Assembly (NCBI GenBank): GCA_046351455.1
Contig: JAXLYM010000031.1
Location: 39,589-103,588 of the forward strand
Direction of reading: 5' to 3'
Length of the DNA stretch: 64,000 nucleotides
DNA from: JADJRH01 sp046351455
GTDB taxonomy: Bacteria; Myxococcota_A; Polyangia; Polyangiales; Polyangiaceae
The notes under the pieces were generated by a model that was not told the origin of the DNA, did no database searches, and saw only the letters and a list, made by a program, of their open reading frames with translations. A program made the position numbers and the translations under genes. Every line of letters starts with the position of its first letter. Position 1 is the first letter of the stretch. This document shows, piece by piece, positions 1 to 8,883 of this stretch.

Positions 1-135
1 GGTCACGGCGCCGGCGAGCCGCGCGCGCGAGCGATCCACCTCGGCCGCGCTCATCGAACGCGAGGGCGGCACCGCGCGGAGCAGCGCGCGCACGTCGTCG
101 GACGCGTCGTCCCGGAGTCGTCGCGGCTCGCTCAC
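1..135 (-). CDS. 5' end of an unidentified gene coupled to the sigma factor
   Basis: Only the first 45 codons lie inside the window; the rest runs off the left edge. The GTG start (133-135) overlaps the stop of the upstream sigma-factor gene by four bases (GTGA), so the two are almost certainly translated together. The visible N-terminus is hydrophilic, rich in Arg, Asp and Ser, and has no signal peptide. A gene placed directly after an ECF-type sigma factor is often its anti-sigma factor or a target-related protein, but nothing in these 45 residues identifies a family, so that role is a positional inference only. Confidence 0.6.
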   Translation of the reverse strand, partial: MSEPRRLRDDASDDVRALLRAVPPSRSMSAAEVDRSRARLAGAVT

Positions 136-782
136 GGGGCGCCTCCTTCATCGGCGGGGGCGAGCGCGCGCGACGAGAGCGGCGCGGAGCCTCGGACCGT
201 CGGGGCGCCCTTGCCTTCGCGGGCGCGCTCGGCGGCGAGCAGCTTCTCGAACTGCTTGCGCGCCGCGCTCAGCCGCGACCACACCGTGCCCACGGGGACG
301 CCGAGGATCGTCGCGATCTCCTCGGAGGGCATCTGATCGAGCTCGAACATCACGAACACCGCGCGCCGGTCGAGGTCCATGCGATCGAGGACGCGCCGCA
401 CGATCGCCTGCGCTTCGCGGGCGGCGACGGCTTCATCGGGACGCTCGCTCGCGGGGGCCTCGCGCTCGGTGTCGGCGTCGGTCGGCACCTCGCGGCGAAA
501 CCACGCGCGCCGCCGATGCGCCGCGGCGACGCGCAGGCACACGCCGAAGAGCCACGTCGTGAGGGCGCTCGACCCGTCGTAGGTGGAGAGACGTCGGTGC
601 ACCACGAGGAACACCTCCTGAAACACGTCGTCCAGATCGGCCGGCCGCACGCCGAGCCGCTGGAGCGAACGAAACACGAAGTCCGCATGCGCCGCGTGCA
701 CCTCCATCACCGACAGCGGCGCGGCGCGGGCCTTTTCTGGTCCGCGTCCGAGGAGCCGAGGGAGGAGCGCCGCGAAGATCAA
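132..782 (-). CDS. ECF-type RNA polymerase sigma-70 family factor
   Basis: A 216-residue alternative sigma factor that would direct RNA polymerase to a private set of promoters. The sigma-2 region lies around residues 30-95, with the -10-binding helix DLDDVFQEVFLVVHRRL and then LTTWLFGVCLRVA. The sigma-4 helix-turn-helix is near residues 150-185 (PSEEIATILGVPVGTVWSRL). The first 25 residues are outside the domain, so an internal ATG at 705-707 (MEVHAAHADF) is a plausible alternative start. The tail after sigma-4 is a low-complexity Ala/Gly/Ser stretch. It overlaps the next gene by four bases, forming an operon with it. The target regulon cannot be told from the sequence. Confidence 0.9.
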   Translation of the reverse strand: MIFAALLPRLLGRGPEKARAAPLSVMEVHAAHADFVFRSLQRLGVRPADLDDVFQEVFLVVHRRLSTYDGSSALTTWLFGVCLRVAAAHRRRAWFRREVPTDADTEREAPASERPDEAVAAREAQAIVRRVLDRMDLDRRAVFVMFELDQMPSEEIATILGVPVGTVWSRLSAARKQFEKLLAAERAREGKGAPTVRGSAPLSSRALAPADEGGAP

Positions 783-930
783 GGTCGCACCCGCATGGAT
801 GCGCTTGCGAGCCGCCGGCCTTCGAAAAAAATGAGATCGCCCGGTAAAAAAGCTCGAAAAGGCTTAAAAACAAGGGCTCGTTTCCCTCCCCGGCTTGTCC
901 TCGCTCCACGACGTCCGCGCTCGATGGAAC

Positions 931-1009
931 GGAACGCCCCCTCCCTTCGCGAACGTAGTGAGCGATTTGGGAGGGGCGCACGCGCGAAAGCGCGGGCGGG
1001 GGTGGGCAC
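931..1009 (+). repeat. Dispersed G/C-rich intergenic repeat, copy A
   Basis: A 79-base palindrome-bearing unit that begins GGAACG, has CCCCCTCCC facing GGGAGGGGCG, and ends GGGGGTGGGCAC. The same framework recurs at 10876-10975 in the same orientation and partly, inverted, at 8844-8883. It lies in the gap between the sigma factor and the frameshifted gene. The rest of the 783-1032 gap holds no gene. Confidence 0.6.
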
Positions 1010-1032
1010 TCAATGCCTTGTTTTGAAGCCGT

Positions 1033-2110
1033 TCAGAGGAAGTGGACGCCGATGCCCGCGAGCGGGGTCACCGTGACGATCGACTGCTGGAACACCACCG
1101 TGCCGTCCGAGAGCTCGAAGGGGCGGCGCACCAGCGGGACGAGGATGTGCGCGCCGAGGTCGAGGTGCGCGCGCGACGTGAGGCGGACGCGGACGCGCGG
1201 CGTCAGGGAGAGCGCCGCCCACGCGGAGTCGCCCGGCGAGATCGGCGCCGCGTCGAAGACGACCGCATGCAACGACCCGCCCCACGCCGCGCCGCAGAGC
1301 GCGAAATCGTAGGCGCGCGCCCGCGTGATCGTGCCGCACACGCCGAGGCCGATCGCGGTGAGCCCGAACGCGAAGCGCGTGTCCGACGCGCGATCCTCCG
1401 GCATCCACAGCGCCTCCCCGGTGAGCTCGACGCGCGGCCCGACCGCGACGTAACCGCCCACATCGAGCGCGACGAACGGCGACGGAAGCAGCCCGATCCC
1501 GATGCCGGCGCGCAGCGAGATCCCGGCGCCTCCCGTGTCCGTCGTGAGCGCGAGAGGCAGAGGCCGCCGCGGAGCGACGGGCGCGGGCGCGATCGAAGGA
1601 GGCGCGATCGATGTGCTCGACGGCGCCGCTTTCGGCACCGCAGGCGCCTGCAACGTGAATGACGGCGCCTCCTTCACCGGCGCCGGCCCCGGCAGAGGCG
1701 GCGACGAGGGCGCGCTCGGCGGCGGTCGCGTCGCGGCGTCGGGATCGATCGCGAGCGCGATCGCCAGCACGCCTGCGGCCCGGATCGATCCGCAGCCGTC
1801 CGTCTCGCTCGTGAGCTCGCGCGATCCGGCGAGCGATCCGTCGGCGTTGCGCACGTACAGCACGACCCGGAACCCCGCGCTCGCCTTCGCGACGACCGCC
1901 TCGATCGAGCGCGCGGCCGACGACGAGATGGCCCCCTTCCCCGAGCCGCGCGGTGACGCCGTCCGCGATCGTTTGTTGCGACGCGCAGCCCTCCGCGCCG
2001 TCGCCCCGCACCCACGCGAGCCGCACCGGCTCCAGCGCGAGGGCCGTCGAGCTTGAAAACAAGACGATCCCCAGCGTGGGCAGGATTCGAAGACGAGCGC
2101 GGTCGGACAT
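1033..2110 (-). CDS. Exported hypothetical protein, probable outer-membrane beta-barrel, frameshifted
   Basis: The N-terminus (from ATG 2108-2110) has a signal peptide of the LFSSSTALALEPVRL type followed by GDGAEGCASQQTI. At the C5 run at 1932-1936 the reading frame breaks. Removing one base joins it seamlessly to the downstream frame (LGEG, then AISSSAARSIEAVVAKAS, then FRVVLYVRNADGS), which runs to the stop at 1033. The repaired protein is 358 residues: signal peptide, a domain with a GCGSIRAAG segment, a Pro/Ala linker, and about 180 residues of alternating beta strands ending in Phe-Leu, as in outer-membrane barrels. Such proteins recur in myxobacteria without known function. Either a pseudogene or a one-base sequencing error; the clean join favours the latter. 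Confidence 0.7.
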
Positions 2111-2165
2111 CGGATCGAAGTGGAGAGCGGATCCTACCGCTCCACGAAGAGCGAGCGAGCCCGCT

Positions 2166-4109
2166 CTACTCCGCGTCGCCGATCGGGAGTCCTACGACCC
2201 GCATCAGGCGGAGCGCGTTGGTCGTCGTGACGACGCCGGGCTTCAGGAGGTAATCGAAGGCCATCGTCTCGCCCTCGACGTGCTCCTCGAAGTGCGCGTT
2301 CGTGACGTCGCCGGCCGTCTCCTCCTCCAACGTCGCGAGGCCGAGATCGTGCGAGGAGACAGCGCCGATCGCGCCGGCTCGGAGCAGGTGCTTTACCACC
2401 GCCTTCGCGCCGATCTGACGCTCGCGCGAGTTCGTGCCGTGCAGCACCTCGTCGAGGAGGAACAGCACCGGGCTGCCCGCGTCGGAGGCCGCGGTGATCT
2501 CCTTGAGGCGCGACAGCTCCGCGTAGAAATGCGACACGCCCTGCTCCAGCGAGTCGGTGATCCGCATGCTCGTGCGGACGTCGAGCGTCGTCATCGCGAG
2601 CCGCGCCGCGCACACCGGCGCCCCCGCGAGCGCGAGCACCGCGTTCGTGCCGATCGACCGCAGCATCGTGCTCTTGCCCGACATGTTCGAGCCGGTGATC
2701 AGCAAGGCCTGCGGCGCGACGGACGACGCGGCTCCAGCTTGTTTCGAAGCCTTTTCAGGCGACGCCGCGGCTCCGCGAGAGCCGTCCCTCTTCGCGAACG
2801 CGACCGAATTCACGACGCGGCGCGCGGCCGGGAGCAGCGGGTGGCCGAGCGCGTCGGCGGCGTACCGCGGCGGGCCCTCGGTCACCTCCGGGAACACGTA
2901 CGCCGGGTGCTCGAACGCGAACGTCGCGAGGCTCGCGAGCGCCTCCAGCGTCGCGAGCGCCTCGATCCACTGGCGGATCCGGCGACCGTGCTTCGCGCGC
3001 CACGCCTCCAGCGCGACGGCGCACCACAGATCCCACAGCGTGAAGAGGTGGATGAGCAGGTGGAAGATGCCCGCGTGCCGCAGATCCGCGAACGAGAGGA
3101 TCGTCTGCAGGCGGCTCATCGCGGCGGACGCCGAAGAGGGCGGGTGCGCGGCGCCCTCCGAGGTCTTCGCGGGATCGGCGGTGACGTCTCCGAGCAGCGC
3201 CGCGTGGCACCGCGTGAGCAGCGCGCTCTCGAACGTCGTCTCCTCGATGCGACGAAACACCGGCGAAAACCGGCCCAGCGGCTCCTCGCGCGAGGCCGCG
3301 GCCGCGAGCGAGCGCTCCGTCGCGACGCCCGTCTTGAGCACCGCCACGAGCTGGATCGCCATCGTCACGAGCCACGCGTGCCGCGCGAGCCCCATCGCAG
3401 GGCCCAGCGTCCAGCCGAGGATCGCGAGCGTCACCGTGATCGGCGCGAGGAAACGAGCCGAGATCGCGAGCCGGCTCGCGCCCTCCGACTCGAACGCGCC
3501 CTTCGCCTCGCCCCACGCGAACAGCACGTCCGGCGGCATCTTCGCGCGCGCCTGCCGCGCCAGCACCGCGAGGTCCTCCCGCAGATCGGGCCTCGTCGCG
3601 AGCTCGCGCGCCGCCTCCTGCCGCTCCGCCACGGTCTTCGCGCTCGCGCCGGTGAGCAGCCACGAGGCGAGCGAGCGCTGCCCGGCCGCCGTCTCCGCCG
3701 TCACGAGCAACTGGAACAGCGAGCGCTGCCCGAACAGGTCCAGATCCTTCGCGTACGGATGCTGCTCCGGCGCGAACCTCTCGCCGCGCTCCGGCAGCGA
3801 CTCGAACGCGTCTGCCACGCGGGAGAGGCCGCGCGCCACCAACGACAAACGCAGCTCGATCTCCGCCTTTTTCGTGATGAGGATGGCGTGCGCGACGACC
3901 GCGACGGCGAACGCGACGAACGCGATCGCGGCGCCGATCCCGAGCGGGACGCTCTCGCGGATCCCCCCGAAGAGGCCGAGGCCGCCCGCCGCGAGGAACG
4001 TCACCCCGCGGAGGGCCGAGAGCGATCGCTCCCGCGCGTCGAGCTCCTGGTTGCGGGCTTCCAGCTCCGCCTTCCGCTGCTCGTACGCTCGGGCGGGATC
4101 GCTCTCCAT
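2166..4109 (-). CDS. Membrane-anchored MutS-like ATPase
   Basis: A 647-residue MutS-family protein with the C-terminal ABC-type ATPase domain but no mismatch-recognition domain. The Walker A loop is TGSNMSGKS (472-480), Walker B is FLLDEVLHGTN (550-560) and the switch His is in AVSSHDLG (583-590). The N-terminus carries a charged coiled-coil stretch and two hydrophobic segments (about 35-50 and 55-78). Two more lie around 220-258. A Ser/Ala/Lys-rich insert at 440-465 precedes the ATPase. The start ATG overlaps the typA stop (TGATG), so it is translationally coupled to TypA. I chose this start because the longer frame upstream lies inside typA. Membrane MutS relatives of this architecture are widespread but have no established role; mismatch repair itself is unlikely. 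Confidence 0.85.
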   Translation of the reverse strand: MESDPARAYEQRKAELEARNQELDARERSLSALRGVTFLAAGGLGLFGGIRESVPLGIGAAIAFVAFAVAVVAHAILITKKAEIELRLSLVARGLSRVADAFESLPERGERFAPEQHPYAKDLDLFGQRSLFQLLVTAETAAGQRSLASWLLTGASAKTVAERQEAARELATRPDLREDLAVLARQARAKMPPDVLFAWGEAKGAFESEGASRLAISARFLAPITVTLAILGWTLGPAMGLARHAWLVTMAIQLVAVLKTGVATERSLAAAASREEPLGRFSPVFRRIEETTFESALLTRCHAALLGDVTADPAKTSEGAAHPPSSASAAMSRLQTILSFADLRHAGIFHLLIHLFTLWDLWCAVALEAWRAKHGRRIRQWIEALATLEALASLATFAFEHPAYVFPEVTEGPPRYAADALGHPLLPAARRVVNSVAFAKRDGSRGAAASPEKASKQAGAASSVAPQALLITGSNMSGKSTMLRSIGTNAVLALAGAPVCAARLAMTTLDVRTSMRITDSLEQGVSHFYAELSRLKEITAASDAGSPVLFLLDEVLHGTNSRERQIGAKAVVKHLLRAGAIGAVSSHDLGLATLEEETAGDVTNAHFEEHVEGETMAFDYLLKPGVVTTTNALRLMRVVGLPIGDAE

Positions 4110-5944
4110 CACTCGACCGCCTGCGCCTCTTCGATCGCGTCGTGGCGGCGCTCGCGCTTGTTGATCGCGAGCTCCTTCTTGCGCACGCGCACGGCGTCCG
4201 GCGTCACCTCCACGAGCTCGTCGCGATCGATCCACTCCATCGCGGTCTCGATCGTGAGCAGGCGCGGGCTCGCGAGCAGGACGTTCTCGTCCTTGCCGTG
4301 GTTGCGGATGTTCGAGAGCTTCTTCTCGCGGATCACGTTAACGTCGGTGTCGTTCGGCCGATTGTGCTCGCCGATGATCATGCCCTCGTACACGTCGACG
4401 CCGGGCACGATGAAGAACTGACCGCGCGGCTGCAGGTGGTGCAGCGCGTACGGCGTCGCGACGCCCGCACGATCGGCGACGATCGCGCCCATCGGCCGGC
4501 GGATCATCGTGCCGCCCCACGGGGACCACCCGTCGAACAGCGTGTTCAAGAGGCCGGTGCCGCGCGTCGCCGTGAGGAACTCGCCGCGGAACCCGATGAG
4601 GCCGCGCGACGGCACGCGGAACTCCAGGCGCGCGCGCCCGAAGCCCGGGTTGTGCATCTTCAGCATGCGGCCGCGCCGCGTGGAGAGGCGCTCCGTCGTG
4701 ATGCCCACGTACGCGTCCGGCACGTCGATCACGACGAGCTCCATCGGCTCGTTCAGCTCGCCGTCGATCTCGCGCGTGATGACCTCGGGGTTGGAGAGCT
4801 GCATCTCGTAGCCCTCGCGCCGCATCGTCTCGACGAGGATCGCGAGCTGCAATTCGCCGCGGCCGAGCACGAGGAACGTGTCCGGCGTCTCCGTCGGCTC
4901 CACGCGGATGGCGAGGTTGCGCTGCGCCTCTTTCTCCAGCCGATCCTTGAGGTGGCGGCTCGTGAGGAACTTGGAGGTCTTCGATTTCCCGGCGAACGGC
5001 GACGTGTTGACGCCGATGCGCATCTTGATGGTCGGCTCCTCCACGACGATGCGGGGCAGCGCCTCGGGCTGATCGACCGCGCAGATCGTGTCGCCGATCG
5101 TGACGTTGTCCATGCCCGCGATCGCGACGATCTCGCCCGCGGAGGCCGAGTCGGTCGTGGCGCGCTTCAGGCCCTCGAACGTGTAGAGCACCTTCACGTT
5201 GCTCTTCGTGACGACGCCGCCCTCGCCGACGACCGCGACCTCGCCGTTCTGCTTGATGGTGCCGCGCACCACGCGGCCGACCGCGAGCTTGCCGACGTAG
5301 TCGTCGTGCGTCGTGTTGCAGATGATGACCTGGAGAGGGCCGTTCGGATCGCCCTGCGGCTCCGGGATCTTCTCCATGATCACGTCGAGCAGCGGCACGA
5401 GGTTCGAGGGCGGATCCGAGAGCTCGCGGCGCGTCTGGCCGAGCTTTCCGATCGCGTAGATGTGCGGGAAGTCCGTCTGCGCGTCCGAGGCTTCGAGGTC
5501 GCAGAAGAGATCGAACACCTCGCTCAGCACGTCGTGCGGGCGCGCGTCCTGGCGGTCGATCTTGTTGATCACGACGACCACCGGGAAGCCGCGCTCCAGG
5601 CACTTCGAGAGGACGAAGCGCGTCTGCGGGAGGGGGCCCTCCGCCGCGTCGACGAGGAGCAGCGCCCCGTCCGCCATCATCAGCGTGCGCTCGACCTCCC
5701 CGCCGAAGTCGGAGTGGCCGGGGGTGTCGACGATGTTGATCTTGGTGTTCTTGTAACGAATGCTCGTGTTCTTCGCGAGGATCGTGATCCCGCGCTCGCG
5801 CTCGAGATCGTTCGAGTCCATCACCCGTTCGGCGACGACCTCGTTGTCGCGGAAGGCGCCCGTCTGGCGCAGCATGTGATCGACGAGGGTGGTCTTGCCG
5901 TGGTCGACGTGGGCGACGATGGCGATGTTGCGGAGAGCCGGCAT
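4109..5944 (-). CDS. typA: Translational GTPase TypA/BipA
   Basis: A 611-residue ribosome-associated GTPase of the EF-G-like superfamily, which acts in ribosome assembly and stress or cold adaptation. The G1 motif AHVDHGKTT is at 11-19, followed by G2 (RGITI), G3 (DTPGHSDFGGEVER) and G4 (NKID). The C-terminal BipA-specific domain ends with the KxLxNIRNHGKDE-like motif. Length matches the family. Start MPALRNIAIV at 5942-5944 is chosen because BipA proteins begin just before the RNIAI strand; alternatives at 5959 and 5977 would add 5-11 residues. It is the upstream gene of a TGATG-coupled pair with the MutS-like ATPase. Confidence 0.97.
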   Translation of the reverse strand: MPALRNIAIVAHVDHGKTTLVDHMLRQTGAFRDNEVVAERVMDSNDLERERGITILAKNTSIRYKNTKINIVDTPGHSDFGGEVERTLMMADGALLLVDAAEGPLPQTRFVLSKCLERGFPVVVVINKIDRQDARPHDVLSEVFDLFCDLEASDAQTDFPHIYAIGKLGQTRRELSDPPSNLVPLLDVIMEKIPEPQGDPNGPLQVIICNTTHDDYVGKLAVGRVVRGTIKQNGEVAVVGEGGVVTKSNVKVLYTFEGLKRATTDSASAGEIVAIAGMDNVTIGDTICAVDQPEALPRIVVEEPTIKMRIGVNTSPFAGKSKTSKFLTSRHLKDRLEKEAQRNLAIRVEPTETPDTFLVLGRGELQLAILVETMRREGYEMQLSNPEVITREIDGELNEPMELVVIDVPDAYVGITTERLSTRRGRMLKMHNPGFGRARLEFRVPSRGLIGFRGEFLTATRGTGLLNTLFDGWSPWGGTMIRRPMGAIVADRAGVATPYALHHLQPRGQFFIVPGVDVYEGMIIGEHNRPNDTDVNVIREKKLSNIRNHGKDENVLLASPRLLTIETAMEWIDRDELVEVTPDAVRVRKKELAINKRERRHDAIEEAQAVE

Positions 5945-6022
5945 AAAGCGGCGGCGCATTACCACGCGCCCCACCAAAGGGCGAGCGAGGAAGCTGCACC
6001 GATCGCGTTTCGTCCCCCACGC

Positions 6023-6051
6023 TTGACAGAAACGCCGCTCTCCGGTGCATT
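6023..6051 (+). promoter_or_regulatory. Candidate sigma-70 promoter for the MYXO-CTERM gene
   Basis: A perfect -35 hexamer TTGACA (6023-6028) is followed after 17 bases by TGCATT (6046-6051), a weak -10. It lies 26 bases before the ATG at 6077, and a GGAGG sits at 6060-6064. Inferred from sequence only. Confidence 0.4.
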
Positions 6052-6076
6052 CAGCGCCTGGAGGTTCTTTCGCAGT

Positions 6077-6352
6077 ATGAAGAAGACGCTTACCGCTTTG
6101 AGCATCGCGACCACCCTTCTCCTCGGCTCGGCCGCGGCTCTCGCCGACGTCGCGGGCGCCCCCGCGGGCGGCACCGGCGGCTCCACCAGCACCTCGACCG
6201 CCGGCAGCGGCGGCGGCGGCACGGGCGGCTCCAAGAGCAGCGGCGGCTGCTCGACGACGGCCGGCGGCGCCACCACGTCCGCGGCGATGCTCGTCGGTCT
6301 CGGGCTCCTCGCGGCGGTCCCGGCCCTGCGTCGCCGTCGCGCGCGCAAGTGA
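6077..6352 (+). CDS. Small Gly/Ser/Thr-rich secreted protein with MYXO-CTERM-like tail
   Basis: A 91-residue protein: signal peptide (MKKTLTALSIATTLLLGSAAALA), a 40-residue spacer made almost only of Gly, Ser and Thr, then SSGGCSTT followed by one hydrophobic helix (SAAMLVGLGLLAAVPAL) and RRRRARK. A Cys-containing motif, a transmembrane helix and an Arg cluster at the C-terminus is the layout of MYXO-CTERM sorting signals, which in Myxococcota are thought to be processed by a dedicated sorting protease so that the protein is lipidated on Cys and displayed on the outer surface. Nothing is left of the mature protein except the flexible spacer, so it is either a minimal surface anchor or a remnant. 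It has its own candidate promoter. Confidence 0.75.
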   Translation: MKKTLTALSIATTLLLGSAAALADVAGAPAGGTGGSTSTSTAGSGGGGTGGSKSSGGCSTTAGGATTSAAMLVGLGLLAAVPALRRRRARK

Positions 6353-6372
6353 CGCACCCCCACGGCTGACCG

Positions 6373-6783
6373 TTGGCGCTCGTCCACGTCACCGTCCGCG
6401 GGTGGGTGAGCGCCTTCCTCTTCACCCAAGCGGTCGAAATCCCCGTCTACGTCGTCGCGATGCGGCGCGCCCTCGCCCAGGAGCGCGCGCGGCGTCCGCG
6501 CGGCCTTCCGCTGCAGCTCGCGGTCGCCTTCGGGGCCAGCGCGATCACGCACCCGATCGTGTGGTTCGTGATCTCCGGCCTCGCGCCGAGCTTCCAGGAT
6601 CCGGGCCCCGCATACATCGAGTACGTGGTGCGCGCGGAGAGCTTCGCGCTCATCGTGGAGGCCTTCTATTTTTACCTCGCGTGCGCGATCTCGTTCCGCC
6701 GCGCGCTCGTGTGGTCGCTCCTCGCGAACGGCCTCTCCGCGGGCCTCGGCTTCACGAGCCGCGCCATCTTCCACTGGCCGTGA
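6373..6783 (+). CDS. Integral membrane protein of unknown function
   Basis: A 136-residue hydrophobic protein with about four predicted membrane helices: residues 8-28, 48-68, 80-105 and 112-130. It starts at TTG (6373-6375), 20 bases after the preceding stop; a GTG about ten codons in is an alternative. A HPIVWFVISG motif and conserved-looking acidic residues (Glu in YIEYVVRAE) inside or near helices suggest a compact helical bundle. No family is recognised. It could be cotranscribed with the genes on either side. Confidence 0.75.
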   Translation: MALVHVTVRGWVSAFLFTQAVEIPVYVVAMRRALAQERARRPRGLPLQLAVAFGASAITHPIVWFVISGLAPSFQDPGPAYIEYVVRAESFALIVEAFYFYLACAISFRRALVWSLLANGLSAGLGFTSRAIFHWP

Positions 6784-6818
6784 TCACGCCGGCCCTTGTT
6801 TCGTAGGCTTTCGCAACC

Positions 6819-7292
6819 ATGAGCAGCACCTCGCACCCGACGTTCCTCATCGACCGATCGCTCCTGAAGCAGGTCATCGAGGAGTACATCCCCTTCAACA
6901 AGCTGCTCGGGATCCAGGCCGATCACGTCGGTCACGGGGACGTGCGCCTCTCGCTCGCGTTCCGGGACGAGCTCATCGGCGATCCGCTGCGCCGCGCGAT
7001 CCACGGCGGCGTGCTCAGCACGATGGCGGACGTGGCGGGCGGCATGGCGATCTGGAGCGCCCTCGAAGAGCCGACCGCGCGCGTCTCCACGGTGGACCTG
7101 CGGGTCGACTACCTCCGCCCGGGGCGCCCGCACGCGATCGTCGCGGAGGGCACGCTGGTGCGGCTCGGCGGCCGGATCGGCGTCGCGGACGTGAAGCTCT
7201 ACCACCCGGGCCACGAGTCGGAGCCGATCGCGACCGGCAAGGGCGTGTACGCGGTGAAAATTCCGAAGGCGTCCCCTAAGAGCGAGGAGTGA
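6819..7292 (+). CDS. PaaI-like hotdog-fold thioesterase
   Basis: A 157-residue single hotdog-domain protein, expected to hydrolyse acyl- or aryl-CoA thioesters in the cytoplasm as a homotetramer. The signature helix region reads RRAIHGGVLSTMADVAGGMA (residues 63-82), where the HGG and the following acidic residue correspond to the PaaI active-site region. The strands TVDLRVDYLRPGR and GRIGVADVKLY follow as in the family. The first 30 residues are an extra helix. The ATG at 6819 gives the usual length. Substrate is not predictable from the sequence. Confidence 0.9.
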   Translation: MSSTSHPTFLIDRSLLKQVIEEYIPFNKLLGIQADHVGHGDVRLSLAFRDELIGDPLRRAIHGGVLSTMADVAGGMAIWSALEEPTARVSTVDLRVDYLRPGRPHAIVAEGTLVRLGGRIGVADVKLYHPGHESEPIATGKGVYAVKIPKASPKSEE

Positions 7293-7338
7293 TCCTCCTC
7301 CTTCGAGCGCGCCGCCCCGGAGCGGGTAAGGAAGGCGC

Positions 7339-8817
7339 GTGACTTACAACCAGGCTCGCCTCACTCGCGAGAACGACAGGCCCCTCGCGCGCGACGCCGA
7401 CTACGTCCTCTACTGGATGCAGGCGTCCCGTCGCCTCCACCACAACCACGCGCTCGACTACGCGCTCCGGTGCGCGCGCGAGCTCAACAAGCCGCTCGTC
7501 GTGTTCGAGGCGGTGCGCCACGACTATCCGTGGGCGACGGCGCGCACGCACCGCTTCGTGCTCGAAGGGATGCTCGCGAACCGCGAGGCCGCGGCGAAGC
7601 TGGGCGTCACGTACTGGCCCTTCGTGGGGTCGCCGAGCGATCCGGGGCGCGGTCTCATGCGGCGGATCGCGTCGCGCGCGTGCCTCGTCGTGACGGACGA
7701 CTATCCGTGCTTCGTGATCCCCGAGCACACCGCGGCGGTCGCGAAGAAGGCGGATCGCGCCGTGTTCGCGGTCGACTCGAACAGCGTCGTTCCCCTTCGT
7801 TTGCTGGGCGATCCGGTGAGCGCGGCGGCGCACCTCCGGCCCCGCATCCACAAGGCGTTCAACGACGCGTGGAAGCACCGCGCGGCCGCGGTCCCCGACG
7901 TGCCGGAGGCGGCGACGCGCAAGGTGGAGGCGGACTTCGCGACGTGGTCCGGCGACGTCGACGCGACGCTCGCGGCGCTGCCGATCGATCACGCGGTGGC
8001 CCCGATCGCGACGTCGCCGGGCGGGGACGCGGCGGCGCGCGCGAGGTTCGATCGCTTCCTGGAGCGCTCGCTCCCTCGTTGCGCGGAGGACCGATCGAAG
8101 CCCCTGCCGCCGGAGCAGAGCGCGGTGAGCGGCCTCTCGCCGTACCTTCATTTCGGCCACATTTCGATCGAGGAGGTCGCCTCTTCGGTGCTGCGCGCGG
8201 CGTACGGGACGGCGGATATCGCGACGGGCGCGCCCGGCAAGCGCGAGGGCTTCTACGGTTCGGACGCGAACGTGAACGCCTTCCTCGACGAGGCGATCAC
8301 GTGGCGCGACGTCGGCTACCACTGGCACACGAAGCGCCGCGCGGACACGGCGACGCTCGCGAAGGCGCTGCCGGCGTGGGCGCAGGCCTCGCTCGGGAAG
8401 CACGCCGAGGATCGCCGCGCGCACGTCTACACGCTCGCGGAGTGGGAGCGCGCCGCGACGCACGATCGCCTGTGGAACGCGGCGCAGACGGAGCTCGTGC
8501 GCACGGGCACGATGCACAACTACCTGCGCATGCTGTGGGGCAAGAAGGTGCTGGAGTGGTCCGCCACGGTGGACGACGCGTACGCGACGCTGGTCCACCT
8601 CAACAACAAGTACGCGCTCGATGGCCGCGACCCCAATTCGTACACGGGCATCCTCTGGTGCTTCGGCCTCTTCGATCGCCCGTGGGCCCCGGAGCGCCCG
8701 GTGTTCGGCACCATCCGCTACATGTCGAGCGACAACACGGCGAAGAAGTTCAAGCTCGACGCCTACCTCGCCTACGTCACCTCGCTCGACGCGAAAGCCC
8801 GCAAAACGAAGCCGTAG
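7339..8817 (+). CDS. phrB: Class II deoxyribodipyrimidine photolyase
   Basis: A 492-residue FAD-dependent enzyme that uses blue light to split cyclobutane pyrimidine dimers. The N-terminal Rossmann-like domain opens with YVLYWMQASRRLHHNHAL, typical of class II enzymes. The C-terminal helical FAD domain contains VSGLSPYLHFGHIS, NAFLDEAITWRDVGYHW, the conserved NYLRMLWGKKVLEW and NKYALDGRDPNSYTGILWCF. Class II photolyases are the type found in plants, animals and some bacteria including myxobacteria. The GTG start at 7339 is preceded by a good purine-rich ribosome site (GGTAAGGAAGG). Confidence 0.96.
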   Translation: MTYNQARLTRENDRPLARDADYVLYWMQASRRLHHNHALDYALRCARELNKPLVVFEAVRHDYPWATARTHRFVLEGMLANREAAAKLGVTYWPFVGSPSDPGRGLMRRIASRACLVVTDDYPCFVIPEHTAAVAKKADRAVFAVDSNSVVPLRLLGDPVSAAAHLRPRIHKAFNDAWKHRAAAVPDVPEAATRKVEADFATWSGDVDATLAALPIDHAVAPIATSPGGDAAARARFDRFLERSLPRCAEDRSKPLPPEQSAVSGLSPYLHFGHISIEEVASSVLRAAYGTADIATGAPGKREGFYGSDANVNAFLDEAITWRDVGYHWHTKRRADTATLAKALPAWAQASLGKHAEDRRAHVYTLAEWERAATHDRLWNAAQTELVRTGTMHNYLRMLWGKKVLEWSATVDDAYATLVHLNNKYALDGRDPNSYTGILWCFGLFDRPWAPERPVFGTIRYMSSDNTAKKFKLDAYLAYVTSLDAKARKTKP

Positions 8818-8843
8818 CGCACCTCCAGAGCCAATCGCCGAAG

Positions 8844-8883
8844 GTGCCCACCCCCGGTCCCGGCTACGCCGTGCCCGCCCCTG
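8844..8883 (-). repeat. Dispersed G/C-rich intergenic repeat, partial inverted copy C
   Basis: Read on the minus strand, this ends GGACCGGGGGTGGGCAC exactly as the tail of copy B (10876-10975 on the plus strand), preceded by GGGGCGGGC. Only the distal half is present. The remainder of the 8818-9054 gap contains no recognisable gene. Confidence 0.5.

Noticed and set aside
2120..2146. Terminator between the MutS-like gene and the frameshifted envelope gene
   Set aside because: GTGGAGAGCGG and CCGCTCCAC can pair only with a two-base bulge, and no U-tract follows on either strand.
1953..4421. An 822-codon open frame on the plus strand
   Set aside because: Covers the MutS-like gene in antisense and runs into typA; no recognisable protein features.
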